Part shown: piece after piece, positions 32,655-41,678 of the stretch | How positions within the stretch are numbered: position 1 is the first letter of the stretch | How the letters are laid out: every line of letters starts with the position of its first letter | Program-made: the position numbers and the translations under genes | NCBI RefSeq assembly: GCF_000282095.2 | Contig: NZ_AKKC02000004.1 | Span: 496,001 to 560,000 of the forward strand | Reading direction: 5' to 3' | Length of the DNA: 64,000 nt | Source: Rhizobium sp. CF080 | GTDB lineage: Bacteria; Pseudomonadota; Alphaproteobacteria; Rhizobiales; Rhizobiaceae | Notes under the pieces: generated by a model | Databases searched by the model: none | The model's input: only the letters and a program-made list of their open reading frames with translations | Told to the model about the DNA's origin: nothing

Positions 32655-33685
32655 ACGTCTTCCCTCGCGTCGATCCGGACGACGATCTTGGTAAAGCCAC
32701 CGGGGTCCTTGTCCCAGGCCTCCATGGCGGCACCGGCCTCCTCGATCGGCACGACACGCGAAATGATGCGGTCGCCGGCATCCGGATGTTGCTTCAGATA
32801 GGCAATGACATCCTGGAAATCGGCAAGCTCCGATCCGCGGGAGCCGCGGATATCCATTTCCTTGAGCAGGAAATATTTGGTGTCATAGGCGATCGGGTTC
32901 TTGGCGTAACCGACATAGACGACCCGGCCGCAGGATGCGACGAGATCGATCGCCTGCCGGAAGGTCACATCCGCGCCGACCGCCTCGATCACGGCCTCCG
33001 GGCCGTCGCCGTTGGTGATATCGAGAACATGCTTCAGCACGTCCTCGCGCGATGCGTCGATCGTTTCATCGGCGCCGAGCGCTTCGGCTACGGAGAGCTT
33101 GTCGGCGCTTAGATCGACCGCGATCACCCGTGCGCCCCGCCTGACGGCGCCGAGCAGGGCGCCGAGACCGATTACGCCACAGCCGAGGATGACGACCGTT
33201 TCCCCCGCCTTCAAGTCGGAGCGGCGGACGGCATGGAAGCCCACGGCGATCGGCTCGATCAGGGCAAGATCCCGCTGGCGCATGCCTTCGACCGGGACGA
33301 TCTTGGCTACGGGGACGACCACCGTGGAGGTCATCGCGCCTTCGCGCTGCACGCCCATGGTCTGGTTGTTCTTGCAGGCATTCGGCCGGCCGAGGCGGCA
33401 GGCATGGCATTTGCCGCAGTTGAAGTAGGGCAGGATGGTCACGGACTGGCCGATCGCCAGTGAGCTGACGCCATCGCCGAGAGCGGCGATCGTGCCGGAG
33501 ATCTCATGGCCGGGAACGCGGGGGTAGGAGATCAGCGGATTGAGGCCGCGAAACGATGTGAGGTCGGAACCGCAATAGCCCACATATTCCATTCGGACTG
33601 CGACTTCGCCGGGGCCGGGTGTCGGTTCGGGCAATTCGACCAGCGAAATTTTTCCGGGTTCATCAAGGCAGACTGCTTTCATCAT
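32651..33685 (-). CDS. Zinc-dependent alcohol dehydrogenase (sorbitol/threonine dehydrogenase type)
   Basis: A 344-residue medium-chain dehydrogenase. Catalytic zinc ligands are Cys38 (GYCGSD) and His60-Glu61 (VPGHE); the structural zinc cysteines are at 90, 93, 96 and 104. The nucleotide-binding motif is VVILGCGVIGLGAL. The start MMKAVCL is chosen because the open frame upstream covers the enolase-family gene. It lies between an enolase-superfamily gene (four-base gap) and the SDR gene (four-base overlap). Oxidation of a hydroxyl in the sugar-acid pathway is the likely role, as for L-galactonate or L-idonate type dehydrogenases. Confidence 0.9.
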   Translation of the reverse strand: MMKAVCLDEPGKISLVELPEPTPGPGEVAVRMEYVGYCGSDLTSFRGLNPLISYPRVPGHEISGTIAALGDGVSSLAIGQSVTILPYFNCGKCHACRLGRPNACKNNQTMGVQREGAMTSTVVVPVAKIVPVEGMRQRDLALIEPIAVGFHAVRRSDLKAGETVVILGCGVIGLGALLGAVRRGARVIAVDLSADKLSVAEALGADETIDASREDVLKHVLDITNGDGPEAVIEAVGADVTFRQAIDLVASCGRVVYVGYAKNPIAYDTKYFLLKEMDIRGSRGSELADFQDVIAYLKQHPDAGDRIISRVVPIEEAGAAMEAWDKDPGGFTKIVVRIDAREDV

Positions 33686-33689
33686 CTGC

Positions 33690-34799
33690 TCAGGCCTCGC
33701 AGATCGTGCTGTTTTCGATGAGGTCCCAGTCGAGTTCCACCCCGAGGCCGGGACCGGAGGGCGGTGTCGCATAACCGTCCTTGATCGGCAGCGGCTGCTT
33801 GAGGCCGAACGCAAAGTTCTCCATCGGATAAAGCACTTCGAAGAAGTCGCAGTTCTTGACCGCCGCCGCGCAATGCAGGTTGACGATCTCCATCGGGTGG
33901 AAGATCGAGGTGTGGATTTCGCAGTTGACGCCGAAGGCCTCCGCAAGGCGTGCAGTCTTCATGACGCCCGTGACGCCACCCGTCCAGGACACATCGGCCC
34001 GGACACGATCGACCACCCGCGTCGATATGCACTCGGCAATGCTGTAGGGGTGCTTGGCAAGGACTTCCGTTCCGACGACCGGAATCTCAAGCGTGCGCGT
34101 CAGCTCGCGAAGCGAATGGACGTCCTCGTCGTAAAGCGGCTCCTCGAACCAGTAGAAGTCGAGGCGTTCCAGCTCGCGGCCGAGGCGGATCGACTGTTCG
34201 AGATTGAACATCGAGACCGGATCGGACATCAGGGTGAAATCCGCCCCGACCGCGGCGCGGACCTGCCGGTGTACGTCGATATCGTAGTCGAGATCGAGGC
34301 CGGGCGTGTGAAGCTTGTAGGCCTTCAAGCCTTCGGCCTTGGCGCGCAGGGCCTCGTTCACGTAATCCTGCGGTTCGGAGAGGATCATTGAGCTGCCATA
34401 GACCGGCACGTTTTCGCGGTATGCGCCGAGATATTTGTAGAGAGGCTGGCCGGCGGCGGCAGCTGAGAGCAGCCAGAGGCAGGTGTCGAACGGTCCATAG
34501 GCGTAGATCGGCAGATGGCCCCACCAGCGGTCGGCCACCCGGAAATCATGCCAGGCCTTTTCCCGATCCAGCGGATCGCGACCGATGAAGAACGGGCGGA
34601 GCGTATCGGCGATCAGCCTGCCGGCCCCTGGCGCGGATCGGCCCGCAAATCCAAAAGCAGTCGCTTCCAGCCCGATGTCGGTGACCATCGTCACGGTCAG
34701 AAATTCAAATTTCTGGAAATCTCCGGTTCGAAATGCGCTGGCGGCAAAGTCGCCTGGTTTGCGCTGGCAGCAGCGCACTTTCACGTCCGTGATCTTCAT
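33690..34799 (-). CDS. Enolase-superfamily sugar-acid dehydratase (mandelate racemase-like), first of two
   Basis: A 369-residue protein starting MKITDVKVRCC, with GAAGG upstream. The barrel carries a K-x-H motif (Lys162-Leu-His164 in AYKLHTPG), metal ligands Asp193 (SDPVS), Glu219 (FEEPL) and Glu245 (GTEVL), and His296 in CEIHTSIFH. The K-x-H variant in place of K-x-K suggests a stereochemistry different from that of the second enolase-family protein at 38600. Members of this subgroup dehydrate acid sugars such as gluconate, galactonate or fuconate. It is the first catabolic gene of the minus-strand operon after the transporter genes. Confidence 0.88.
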   Translation of the reverse strand: MKITDVKVRCCQRKPGDFAASAFRTGDFQKFEFLTVTMVTDIGLEATAFGFAGRSAPGAGRLIADTLRPFFIGRDPLDREKAWHDFRVADRWWGHLPIYAYGPFDTCLWLLSAAAAGQPLYKYLGAYRENVPVYGSSMILSEPQDYVNEALRAKAEGLKAYKLHTPGLDLDYDIDVHRQVRAAVGADFTLMSDPVSMFNLEQSIRLGRELERLDFYWFEEPLYDEDVHSLRELTRTLEIPVVGTEVLAKHPYSIAECISTRVVDRVRADVSWTGGVTGVMKTARLAEAFGVNCEIHTSIFHPMEIVNLHCAAAVKNCDFFEVLYPMENFAFGLKQPLPIKDGYATPPSGPGLGVELDWDLIENSTICEA

Positions 34800-34867
34800 G
34801 GGAAAGCCTTCAATAAGCCGATCGTGGCGGTGTCGGGGCCCGAAATAACACCGGACCCCGGTCATTC

Positions 34868-35644
34868 TCAGAAACGGGGCAGGTCGACCTCGACGCCCAT
34901 CCACTTCTTCTGCAAGGCTTGCAGCTCGCCCGTCGACTGGAGCATGAAGAGCTCGGTGTTCAGCCAGTGCAGGAAGTCTGGATCGTTGCGGCGCAGGCCT
35001 ATGGCCATCGGGGCGGACGCCACCACGAACTGCTTCTTGAGCTTGGGGTTGCGTTCTTCGACGGCACGGGCCAGCGCGCCGCTCGTCACGATGCCTTCGA
35101 CCTGACCTGCGAACAGAGCCTGCGACGTCGACGCGTCGTCGTCATATCGCTGCAGCTGGACGCCTTCGACGGCCTTCTTCGTCATGACGATGTCATTCGT
35201 GCTGGCGCGCGTGACACCGAGTTTCTTGCCCGATAGGTCTTCGATCCTGTTGATTGGCTTGTCGGCCGGGCCGACATAGACCTGCTGATCGACATAATAG
35301 GTGTTTGTAAACGCGATCGCCTTGGCGCGCTCGGCCGTGATCGAGAACGAATAGATCACGATGTCCAGCTTGTTGGCCGTCAGATTGGGAATGCGGTTGG
35401 CGGCCGTCGTGTCGACCAGGTTGACCTTGACGCCGAGATCACGGGCGATCAGCTTCGCCACGGATACATCGTAGCCATCGGGCTGCATGTTGCCGTCCAT
35501 GAGGCCATAGGGCGGCGTTCCGAGGCCGACCCCCACATTGATGGTGCCGCGCTGGATGATCGTATCCAACGTACTTTGCGCCTTTGCGGGCAATACGGTC
35601 GCCATCACGACAGCAAGCCCGATAGCAAGTTTCTTCAACAGCAT
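34868..35644 (-). CDS. Polar-amino-acid-type ABC transporter binding protein (family 3)
   Basis: A 258-residue periplasmic protein; signal peptide residues 1-22 end AKAQ. The mature part has the family-3 blocks VGVGLGTPPYGLMDGNMQPDGYDVSVAKLIA (in pieces), RIPNLTANKLDIVIYSFSITAERAKAI and LSGKKLGVTRAS. GGGAGG precedes the ATG. The Arg that normally grips an alpha-amino-acid carboxylate is replaced in the SFSITAERAKAIAF region only partly, so a carboxylated ligand remains likely. Its neighbours are sugar-acid enzymes, which suggests a sugar acid or amino-sugar acid as ligand. Confidence 0.9.
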   Translation of the reverse strand: MLLKKLAIGLAVVMATVLPAKAQSTLDTIIQRGTINVGVGLGTPPYGLMDGNMQPDGYDVSVAKLIARDLGVKVNLVDTTAANRIPNLTANKLDIVIYSFSITAERAKAIAFTNTYYVDQQVYVGPADKPINRIEDLSGKKLGVTRASTNDIVMTKKAVEGVQLQRYDDDASTSQALFAGQVEGIVTSGALARAVEERNPKLKKQFVVASAPMAIGLRRNDPDFLHWLNTELFMLQSTGELQALQKKWMGVEVDLPRF

Positions 35645-35675
35645 GCACTTTCCTCCCTCTAGTGATGAATGAAGC

Positions 35676-36329
35676 TCAGTTGGTAGTCAGTTGCAGCCGC
35701 CGCTCCAGCCGCCGGCTGGTGTAGGACAGGACGGAGCAGATAACGAAGTAGATCGCGGCAACCGTCAGGTAGACCTGCAGCGGCTGGAATGTCGCGCTGG
35801 AGACGATCTGGCCGGCCCGCGTCAGCTCGACGAAGCCGACGATCGAGGCGAGCGCCGTATTTTTGACGACCTGGACGGTGAAGCCGACCGTCGGCGGTAT
35901 GGCGACGCGCAGCGCCTGCGGCACGATGATATCCGTCATCGTATGCCTCCAGCCGAGCGCGAGCACAAACGCGGCCTCCCATTGGCCCTTGCTGATCGAC
36001 TGGATCGCGCCGCGCCAGATCTCGCCGAGGAACGCGCTACCGTAGAGCGCGAACCCGATGCCGGCCGCATAGATCGCCGGCAGGTCGTAGCCAAGGTTGG
36101 CGATGCCGAAATAGGCGATGAAGAGGATGACAAGCAGCGGCGTGCCTTGGATGACGTAGATATAGGCCTGTGCGATCCAGCGAAGCCAGGCGAAGCGCGA
36201 CAGCCGCATCAGCGCAATCGCCACGCCTCCAAGGCCGCCGCCGATCAGGGCGATCACCGAAAGGACGACTGTCCAGCTCGCGCACTGCAGCAGAAACCCG
36301 ACATGATTGATGTTGAATGTCTGGAACAT
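35676..36329 (-). CDS. Polar-amino-acid-type ABC permease
   Basis: A 217-residue HisM/GlnP-type permease with about five spans (LSVIALIGGGLGGVAIALM, YVIQGTPLLVILFIAYFG). The EAA-type loop is GQWEAAFVLALGWRHTMTDIIVPQALRVAIPP. It lies 8 bases after the paired permease gene and 31 bases before the binding-protein gene. Confidence 0.9.
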   Translation of the reverse strand: MFQTFNINHVGFLLQCASWTVVLSVIALIGGGLGGVAIALMRLSRFAWLRWIAQAYIYVIQGTPLLVILFIAYFGIANLGYDLPAIYAAGIGFALYGSAFLGEIWRGAIQSISKGQWEAAFVLALGWRHTMTDIIVPQALRVAIPPTVGFTVQVVKNTALASIVGFVELTRAGQIVSSATFQPLQVYLTVAAIYFVICSVLSYTSRRLERRLQLTTN

Positions 36330-36337
36330 GATCTTGC

Positions 36338-37009
36338 TCAGCGGCCCGCGTAACGGAAGGAAAAGAGGATGCGGTCGAACGCGGCGAAGGCACCTTTGAA
36401 GGCGGCCGTCAGGGCCAGATACAGTGCCGCGACGACGAGATATGCCTCAAGGCTGCGGAAGGTCAGCCCCTGGATATCATTGGCGACGCCGGTCAGTTCC
36501 GGGACCGAGATAACCGACACGACACTCGAAGCCAGCATGATCAGCACGAACTGGCTGGTGAGCGCCGGGAAGATGGCTGAGATCGCCGGCACCAGGACGA
36601 CATAGCGAAAGGTCAGGTATGGCGACATGCCAAGAGTCCGCGCTGCCTCCCGCTGGCCCTTGCCGATCGTCTGAATGCCGGCGCGAACGATCTCGGTCAC
36701 ATAGGCTCCCGCGTAGAGCGTGAGCGACAGGATGGCGGCGGTCATTTCCGAAATCCGGATGCCGACCGAGGGCAGCCCGAAATAGACGATATAGATCTGC
36801 ACCAGGAACGGCGTGTTTCGGATGATTTCCACGTAGGCGGCGGCGATGGACGACATCACTTTGGAGCCCGATAGGCGCATCAGCGCTCCGATCACGCCGA
36901 CGCACATACCAAGCACGAGCGCCGCGACCGATAGCGCAAGCGTCAGCAGGACGCCGTGTACGAAGAGATCGCTGCGCGCGAACGTCCCGGAAAAATCTAG
37001 GTACCCCAT
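36338..37009 (-). CDS. Polar-amino-acid-type ABC permease
   Basis: A 223-residue permease, start MGYLDFSGTF with GAGGATC upstream. The conserved IIRNTPFLVQIYIVYFGLP and GQREAARTLGMSPYLTFRYVVLVPAI blocks place it in the same family as its neighbour. The two form the heterodimeric channel; the ATPase is encoded divergently at 37832. Confidence 0.9.
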   Translation of the reverse strand: MGYLDFSGTFARSDLFVHGVLLTLALSVAALVLGMCVGVIGALMRLSGSKVMSSIAAAYVEIIRNTPFLVQIYIVYFGLPSVGIRISEMTAAILSLTLYAGAYVTEIVRAGIQTIGKGQREAARTLGMSPYLTFRYVVLVPAISAIFPALTSQFVLIMLASSVVSVISVPELTGVANDIQGLTFRSLEAYLVVAALYLALTAAFKGAFAAFDRILFSFRYAGR

Positions 37010-37025
37010 ACTCGATCCTCAAACT

Positions 37026-37709
37026 TCAAAAGAGGTTCGGCTCCAACGTCTCCGCAAGAACCTTCACCTGACGAAGGGTGTTCTGGCGGCTTCTCTCGAG
37101 GTGTCGTTGCAGCGCGCTGACGATCTGGCTTTTCTTGCCGGCAGTGACCGCGTCGAGAATGTCCTGATGCTCTTCGACGGAGCGGCTGTAGTCCCCCGGA
37201 ATGGAAACGAAGACCGTATGCGTCTGGCTGACGATGCGCGCGTGGGTCTCCGATATCATCGGTATTCTGGCGGCGCCGACCAGCGCACTGTGAAATGCGC
37301 GGTCATACGTGAGCGCTTTCGTGAGATCATCAAGCGACGCGCCTGTCGCAAAACGCCGATGGTTTTGAAGATTGTCCTCGAGTTTCGACCGCAAGGCCTC
37401 GTCCAGTCGTCCGGCATCGAACGCCGCCTCGACAGCACCTCGCTCGATCAGCATGCGGGCCGCATAGAGCTCCTCGACGTCTTCCTCGTTGAAGCTGCGG
37501 ACGACCATGCCGCGGCGCGCGGAGTTCACCAGAAGCCCGTCGGCCTCCAGCCGAAGGCAAGCCTCCTTCACCGGCGTCGGACTGATACCCAGCTGCGAAG
37601 CGAGTTCGTTTGGCAGCAGCCGCTGTCCGCCTGAGAGGCGTCCGCTCACGATAAGGGAGCGAAGTTCCTGATAGGCCTGTTCGGCCAAAGTCGTCTTGAT
37701 CATGCTCAT
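37026..37709 (-). CDS. GntR/FadR-family regulator (FCD domain)
   Basis: A 227-residue regulator. The winged helix is at 8-75 (AYQELRSLIVSGRLSGGQRL, ELASQLGISPTPVKEACLRLEADGLL); the all-helical FCD domain follows with the metal/ligand residues in DRAFHSALVGAARIP and EEHQDILDAV. A start two codons later (second ATG) is equally possible. It leads the minus-strand permease/binding-protein/catabolic operon and faces the ATPase gene; the palindrome at 37761 is its probable operator. Confidence 0.88.
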   Translation of the reverse strand: MSMIKTTLAEQAYQELRSLIVSGRLSGGQRLLPNELASQLGISPTPVKEACLRLEADGLLVNSARRGMVVRSFNEEDVEELYAARMLIERGAVEAAFDAGRLDEALRSKLEDNLQNHRRFATGASLDDLTKALTYDRAFHSALVGAARIPMISETHARIVSQTHTVFVSIPGDYSRSVEEHQDILDAVTAGKKSQIVSALQRHLERSRQNTLRQVKVLAETLEPNLF

Positions 37710-37760
37710 GGCCGGAACATCATCCAGCTTTAAGCACGACGCAAGAAAAAAATTAAAAAT

Positions 37761-37779
37761 AGAAAATTTTTTATTTTCT
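37761..37779. promoter_or_regulatory. Palindrome in the GntR-ATPase divergent promoter
   Basis: AGAAAAT, five T, ATTTTCT: a 7-base inverted repeat in a very AT-rich stretch (37738-37785) that must hold the promoters of both divergent units. Binding by the adjacent GntR protein is inferred from position. Confidence 0.42.
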
Positions 37780-37831
37780 GTGTTCGGGATTTCAGGCTAC
37801 AAGGCAAGCCGCAATGAATGAGGAGGGTCCT

Positions 37832-38578
37832 ATGGACGCAAACGGCGGTGCTTTCGTAAAGCTGCGCGATGCGGTGAAGATGTTCGGCGCTTTCCAGGCG
37901 CTGGATCATGTGAGCCTGGATGTGGCAAAGGGCGAGAAGATTGTCGTCTGCGGGCCATCCGGTTCCGGCAAATCCACCCTGATCCGCTGCATTAACGGGC
38001 TGGAGGAGCTGCAAGCGGGCTCGGTGGAGATCGACGGCAAGCCGCTGGCAGAGAAATCCCGCGGGCGGATCGCCCCGCGCCGTGACATCGGCATGGTGTT
38101 CCAGCAGTTCAACCTATTTCCGCATCTCAAGGTGATCGAGAACTGCACGCTCGCACCGATCCGCGTGCTCGGAAAATCGAAGGCCGAGGCGTACGAAAGG
38201 GCAATGGAAATGCTGCACAAGGTGCGGATCGCCGACCAGGCGGACAAATTTCCATCACAGCTTTCGGGTGGTCAGCAGCAGCGTGTCGCGATTGCGCGGG
38301 CACTCTGCATGCAGCCCAAGATCATGCTTTTCGACGAGCCGACCTCGGCGCTTGACCCGGAAATGGTCAAGGAGGTGCTGGATACGATGGTGTCGCTGGC
38401 TTCCGAAGGCATGACGATGATCTGCGTGACGCATGAGATGGGCTTCGCCGGGCAAGTGGCCGACCGCATCGTCTTCATGGACAAGGGGCAGATTCTTGAA
38501 GAGGCCGCTCCGAAAGACTTCTTCGCCGCACCCAAACACCAGCGTTCCCGCGAGTTCCTCTCGCAGCTCATTCATTGA
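37832..38578 (+). CDS. Polar-amino-acid-type ABC ATPase (GlnQ type)
   Basis: A 248-residue ATPase; MDANGG is the start because GAGGAGGG precedes it, not the ATG six codons earlier. Walker A is GPSGSGKST, the signature LSGGQQQR, Walker [15 protein letters not shown]. Length and the [10 protein letters not shown]-loop are those of the GlnQ/HisP group. It completes the transporter encoded at 34868-37009 on the other strand. Confidence 0.93.
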   Translation: MDANGGAFVKLRDAVKMFGAFQALDHVSLDVAKGEKIVVCGPSGSGKSTLIRCINGLEELQAGSVEIDGKPLAEKSRGRIAPRRDIGMVFQQFNLFPHLKVIENCTLAPIRVLGKSKAEAYERAMEMLHKVRIADQADKFPSQLSGGQQQRVAIARALCMQPKIMLFDEPTSALDPEMVKEVLDTMVSLASEGMTMICVTHEMGFAGQVADRIVFMDKGQILEEAAPKDFFAAPKHQRSREFLSQLIH

Positions 38579-38599
38579 TCGAATCGGTCGAGGTCAGAC

Positions 38600-39718
38600 A
38601 TGAAAATCGCTTCCGTCCAACCCTTCATTCTTCATCTTCCGCTCACCTCAGCCTCCATCTCGGACTCGACCCACAGCATCACCCATTGGGGCGTCGTCGG
38701 TGCGAAGATCGTCACCACCGACGGCCTGGAGGGTTACGGTTTCACGGGCACGCATGCCCATCTTGCCTCCGACCGGCTGATCACCTCCTGCATCAGCGAT
38801 TGTTACGCACCGCTATTGGTCGGCGAAGATGCTTCCGATCATCAGCGCCTCTGGACGAAGCTCGCCCGTTACCCGTCGCTGCAATGGGTCGGCCGGGCCG
38901 GGATCACCCATCTGGCGCTCGCGGCGGTGGATGTCGCCCTTTGGGATCTGAAGGCGAAGAAGGCCGGAGTGCCGCTCTGGAACTATCTCGGAGGCGCGCG
39001 CACGGATGCCCTTGAGGCCTACAATACCGATATCGGCTGGATCTCATTCGACCTGGAAACGCTTTTGCGTGGTTCGGCGAAAGCGGTCGAGGAAGATGGT
39101 TTCACCCGGCTCAAGATCAAAGTCGGACACGATGACCCGAATGTCGATGTCGAGCGACTTGCGGCGGTGCGCAGGCGTGTCGGATCGAAGATCCGCATTG
39201 CCATCGACGGCAACGGCAGATGGGACCTACCGACCTGCCAGCGCTTCTGCGTACTGGCGCGCGATCTCGATATCTACTGGTTCGAGGAACCGCTCTGGTA
39301 CGATGACGTCAAAAGCCACGCGACGCTCGCCCGCAATACGTCGGTCCCGATCGCGCTCGGCGAGCAGTTGTATACGCTTGATGCCTTCCGATCCTTTATC
39401 GACGCCGGAGCCGTGGCCTATGTGCAGCCGGATGTCACGCGTCTTGGAGGGATTACGGAATATATTCAGGTGGCGGATCTGGCGCTAGCCAACCGGCTGC
39501 CCGTCGTGCCGCATGCGGGCGAGATGAGTCAGGTGCACGTGCACATGAGCTACTGGCATCCGGCCTCGACGATTCTCGAATACATCCCTTGGATCAAGGA
39601 TCATTTCGAGGAGCCTGCGAATGTCGAGGAAGGCGTTTTCAGGCGGCCGCAACGGCCCGGCGCAAGCACGACACCGCTTGCCAAGAGCATGGAGAATTTC
39701 GGCAAGAGCCTGCGCTGA
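38600..39718 (+). CDS. Enolase-superfamily sugar-acid dehydratase (mandelate racemase-like), second of two
   Basis: A 372-residue protein with the K-x-K motif Lys172-Ile-Lys174 (RLKIKVGHD), metal ligands Asp203 (DGNGRW), Glu229 (FEEPLW) and Glu255 (GEQLY), and His305 (VPHAGEM). The N-terminal capping domain contains the [14 protein letters not shown] segment. It follows the ATPase gene after 21 bases. Together with the K-x-H homologue across the promoter region, it suggests that two epimeric acids, or an acid and its lactone-derived isomer, are processed. Confidence 0.87.
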   Translation: MKIASVQPFILHLPLTSASISDSTHSITHWGVVGAKIVTTDGLEGYGFTGTHAHLASDRLITSCISDCYAPLLVGEDASDHQRLWTKLARYPSLQWVGRAGITHLALAAVDVALWDLKAKKAGVPLWNYLGGARTDALEAYNTDIGWISFDLETLLRGSAKAVEEDGFTRLKIKVGHDDPNVDVERLAAVRRRVGSKIRIAIDGNGRWDLPTCQRFCVLARDLDIYWFEEPLWYDDVKSHATLARNTSVPIALGEQLYTLDAFRSFIDAGAVAYVQPDVTRLGGITEYIQVADLALANRLPVVPHAGEMSQVHVHMSYWHPASTILEYIPWIKDHFEEPANVEEGVFRRPQRPGASTTPLAKSMENFGKSLR

Positions 39719-39774
39719 GATGGCTTCTCGGTGTCTGTTCCGGTTCACGGGTTCGATCCCGCATCAAAACCGGC

Positions 39775-39793
39775 GGTTGGCTCTCGGCCAACC
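39775..39793. terminator. Hairpin between convergent genes
   Basis: GGTTGGC, five bases, GCCAACC: a perfect 7-base-pair stem in the 104 bases between the convergent enolase-family and ATPase genes. It could stop transcription from both sides, though neither side has a long U-run. Confidence 0.45.
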
Positions 39794-39822
39794 TCAAGAA
39801 TGCCCGCCGCGCGACGTGGCAT

Positions 39823-40899
39823 TCACAGGCTCAGACGCTTACCACTTCCAGCATCGAAAAGGTGCAGTGCAGAGATGCCGCCTCGGACATGCATGACATC
39901 GCCCACACTCATCTCCTGGTCTCGGGGAAACTCGACCGCCAGCATCCTCGTGTGCCCGATCTCAATATAACCATAGGTCTGGCTGCCGAGCTTCTCGGCC
40001 ACCATCAACTCACCGGTAAACCAAGCCTGCTCGGCGGGGCATTGCATCAGGTCTTCCGGCCTTATCCCGAGGACGATGTCCTCGGCCCCATTGCTCGCCA
40101 ATTCAAGGCCATCCAGCTTGATGGTTCTTCCGAGGACCTGAGCCTCGCCTCGTGGCCTGGAGAGGCTGGCGGGGATGGTGTTCATGGTCGGACTGCCTAT
40201 AAAGCGGGCGACGAACAGGCTCGACGGCTTGTGATAGAGATCGAGCGGCCTACCGATCTGCTCGACCACGCCTCCGTTCATCACCACGATCCGGTCCGCG
40301 AGCGTCATGGCTTCCACCTGATCATGGGTCACGTAAACGGTGGTCGCTTTCATGCGGCGATGGAGTTTTGCAATTTCGAGGCGCATCTCCACGCGCAGGG
40401 CCGCGTCGAGATTGGAGAGAGGCTCATCGAAGAGAAACGCCGCAGGCTCGCGGACGATGGCGCGTCCCATAGCGACGCGCTGGCGTTGGCCGCCTGATAG
40501 TTGCGCCGGTCGCCGGTCGAGATAGTCCTGGATCTTCAGGATGTCCGCCGCGTGGTTCACGCGGTTGTCGATATCGCGCTGCTCGCTGCCGCGCATCTTC
40601 AGGCCGAAAGACATGTTTTCCCGCACGCTCATGTGGGGATAGAGCGCGTAGTCCTGGAAGACCATGGCGATATTACGCTCCGCCGGGGGCAGCAGATTTA
40701 CCGTTCGCCCTTCGATATCGAGTTCACCGCTGGAGATTTCCTCCAGTCCGGCAATCATGCGCAGCAGGGTCGATTTTCCGCAGCCGGAGGGGCCGACGAG
40801 GACCAGGAACTCCCCGCTTTCGATCTCGATATCAATGTCGTGGATGACCCGCAGAGCTCCGTAGGATTTCTGGATTTTCTTCAATGCAATGCCGGCCAC
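39823..40899 (-). CDS. Sugar ABC transporter ATPase (UgpC type), divergent from its transporter operon
   Basis: A 358-residue ATPase; the start is GTG at 40899 (VAGIALKKIQKSYG), with GGAGGAAAAAC upstream. Walker A GPSGCGKST, signature LSGGQRQR, Walker B AFLFDEPLSNLD and H-loop YVTHDQVEAMTLAD are intact; a TOBE region follows. The binding protein and permeases at 42684-45705 have no ATPase of their own, so this gene supplies it across the shared promoter region. Confidence 0.92.
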   Translation of the reverse strand: MAGIALKKIQKSYGALRVIHDIDIEIESGEFLVLVGPSGCGKSTLLRMIAGLEEISSGELDIEGRTVNLLPPAERNIAMVFQDYALYPHMSVRENMSFGLKMRGSEQRDIDNRVNHAADILKIQDYLDRRPAQLSGGQRQRVAMGRAIVREPAAFLFDEPLSNLDAALRVEMRLEIAKLHRRMKATTVYVTHDQVEAMTLADRIVVMNGGVVEQIGRPLDLYHKPSSLFVARFIGSPTMNTIPASLSRPRGEAQVLGRTIKLDGLELASNGAEDIVLGIRPEDLMQCPAEQAWFTGELMVAEKLGSQTYGYIEIGHTRMLAVEFPRDQEMSVGDVMHVRGGISALHLFDAGSGKRLSL

Positions 40900-40928
40900 G
40901 TTTTTCCTCCTCCACACGACTTTCGCGC

Positions 40929-40961
40929 TTGACGCCAATTATCGATATCAATATCAATAAT
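40929..40961 (+). promoter_or_regulatory. Promoter with GntR-type operator
   Basis: TTGACG (40929-40934), 17 bases, TATCAA (40952-40957). A 24-base near-perfect palindrome (40938-40961; arms ATTATCGATAT and ATATCAATAAT, one mismatch) spans the spacer and -10. It lies between the divergent ATPase and GntR genes, a classic repressor position. Confidence 0.58.
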
Positions 40962-41000
40962 GATAAGTTCAGGAATGTGCAACCGGCTGGATCGACCTAC

Positions 41001-41678
41001 ATGGCGTATTTTTCGTCTCGACCGACATCGAGCAAACCTCCAAAGGCAGGCGCCGCCTTCAACGCCTTGAAGCGCGACATCATGCTCGGAACGCTGGCGC
41101 CCGGGACCGGGCTGACCGAGTTGGAGCTGGCCGCGCATTTTCAGTGCAGTCAGGGAACGGTGCGCGAGGCGCTGCTTCAGCTCCAGGAAGAGGGGCTTGT
41201 TCGCCGTCAGGGGCATCGAGGCACGCAGGTTTCGGAATGCACCGAGGACGAGGCGATCGAAATGTTCCGGCTGCGCCAGCAGATCGAGGGCAGCGGCATG
41301 GTGCGTGTGATGGGTGCGCCGAGCCGGACGCTGGTCAAGGAGCTCAATGTCCTCCTTGAGAAGATGCTTGTTGCGGCCGGTGCGGGCGATGAGCTGGAGC
41401 TCGCCTCTTTCGACCGCGATTTCCATCGCCGCATTTTCGAGGATGCCAACCTGCCGGCACTCGATCCTATCCTGCATCGCTGCCTCGTGCACAATCACCG
41501 CTTCAAGATTTCCCGCAGCCCGATGGCGCGTGATCTCGAGGCGACGGCGCTGCGCCATCGCAGCATCATCGAGGCGATCGAGGGTGGCGACGTCAGGCGC
41601 GCCACCGCCGCCATGCATCATCATATCGCGACGATCGTCGATTTCGGGCCCGAAGTCTTCCCGGAGGTGATCCAGTGA
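41001..41678 (+). CDS. GntR-family regulator (FCD domain)
   Basis: A 225-residue regulator starting MAYFSSRP; the open frame upstream runs through the promoter. The winged helix (FNALKRDIMLGTLAPGTGL, LAAHFQCSQGTVREALLQLQEEGLV) is followed by an FCD domain (FDRDFHRRIFEDANLP, LRHRSIIEAIEGGDVRRATAAMHHH). Its stop overlaps the esterase start (GTGA). Confidence 0.88.
   Translation: MAYFSSRPTSSKPPKAGAAFNALKRDIMLGTLAPGTGLTELELAAHFQCSQGTVREALLQLQEEGLVRRQGHRGTQVSECTEDEAIEMFRLRQQIEGSGMVRVMGAPSRTLVKELNVLLEKMLVAAGAGDELELASFDRDFHRRIFEDANLPALDPILHRCLVHNHRFKISRSPMARDLEATALRHRSIIEAIEGGDVRRATAAMHHHIATIVDFGPEVFPEVIQ

Noticed and set aside
39740..39775. GGGTTCGATCCC looks like a tRNA T-arm, hinting at a tRNA fragment or attachment site
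   Set aside because: The stem has only four good pairs, there is no acceptor stem or CCA nearby, and no tRNA body or integrase is present. Chance is the better explanation.
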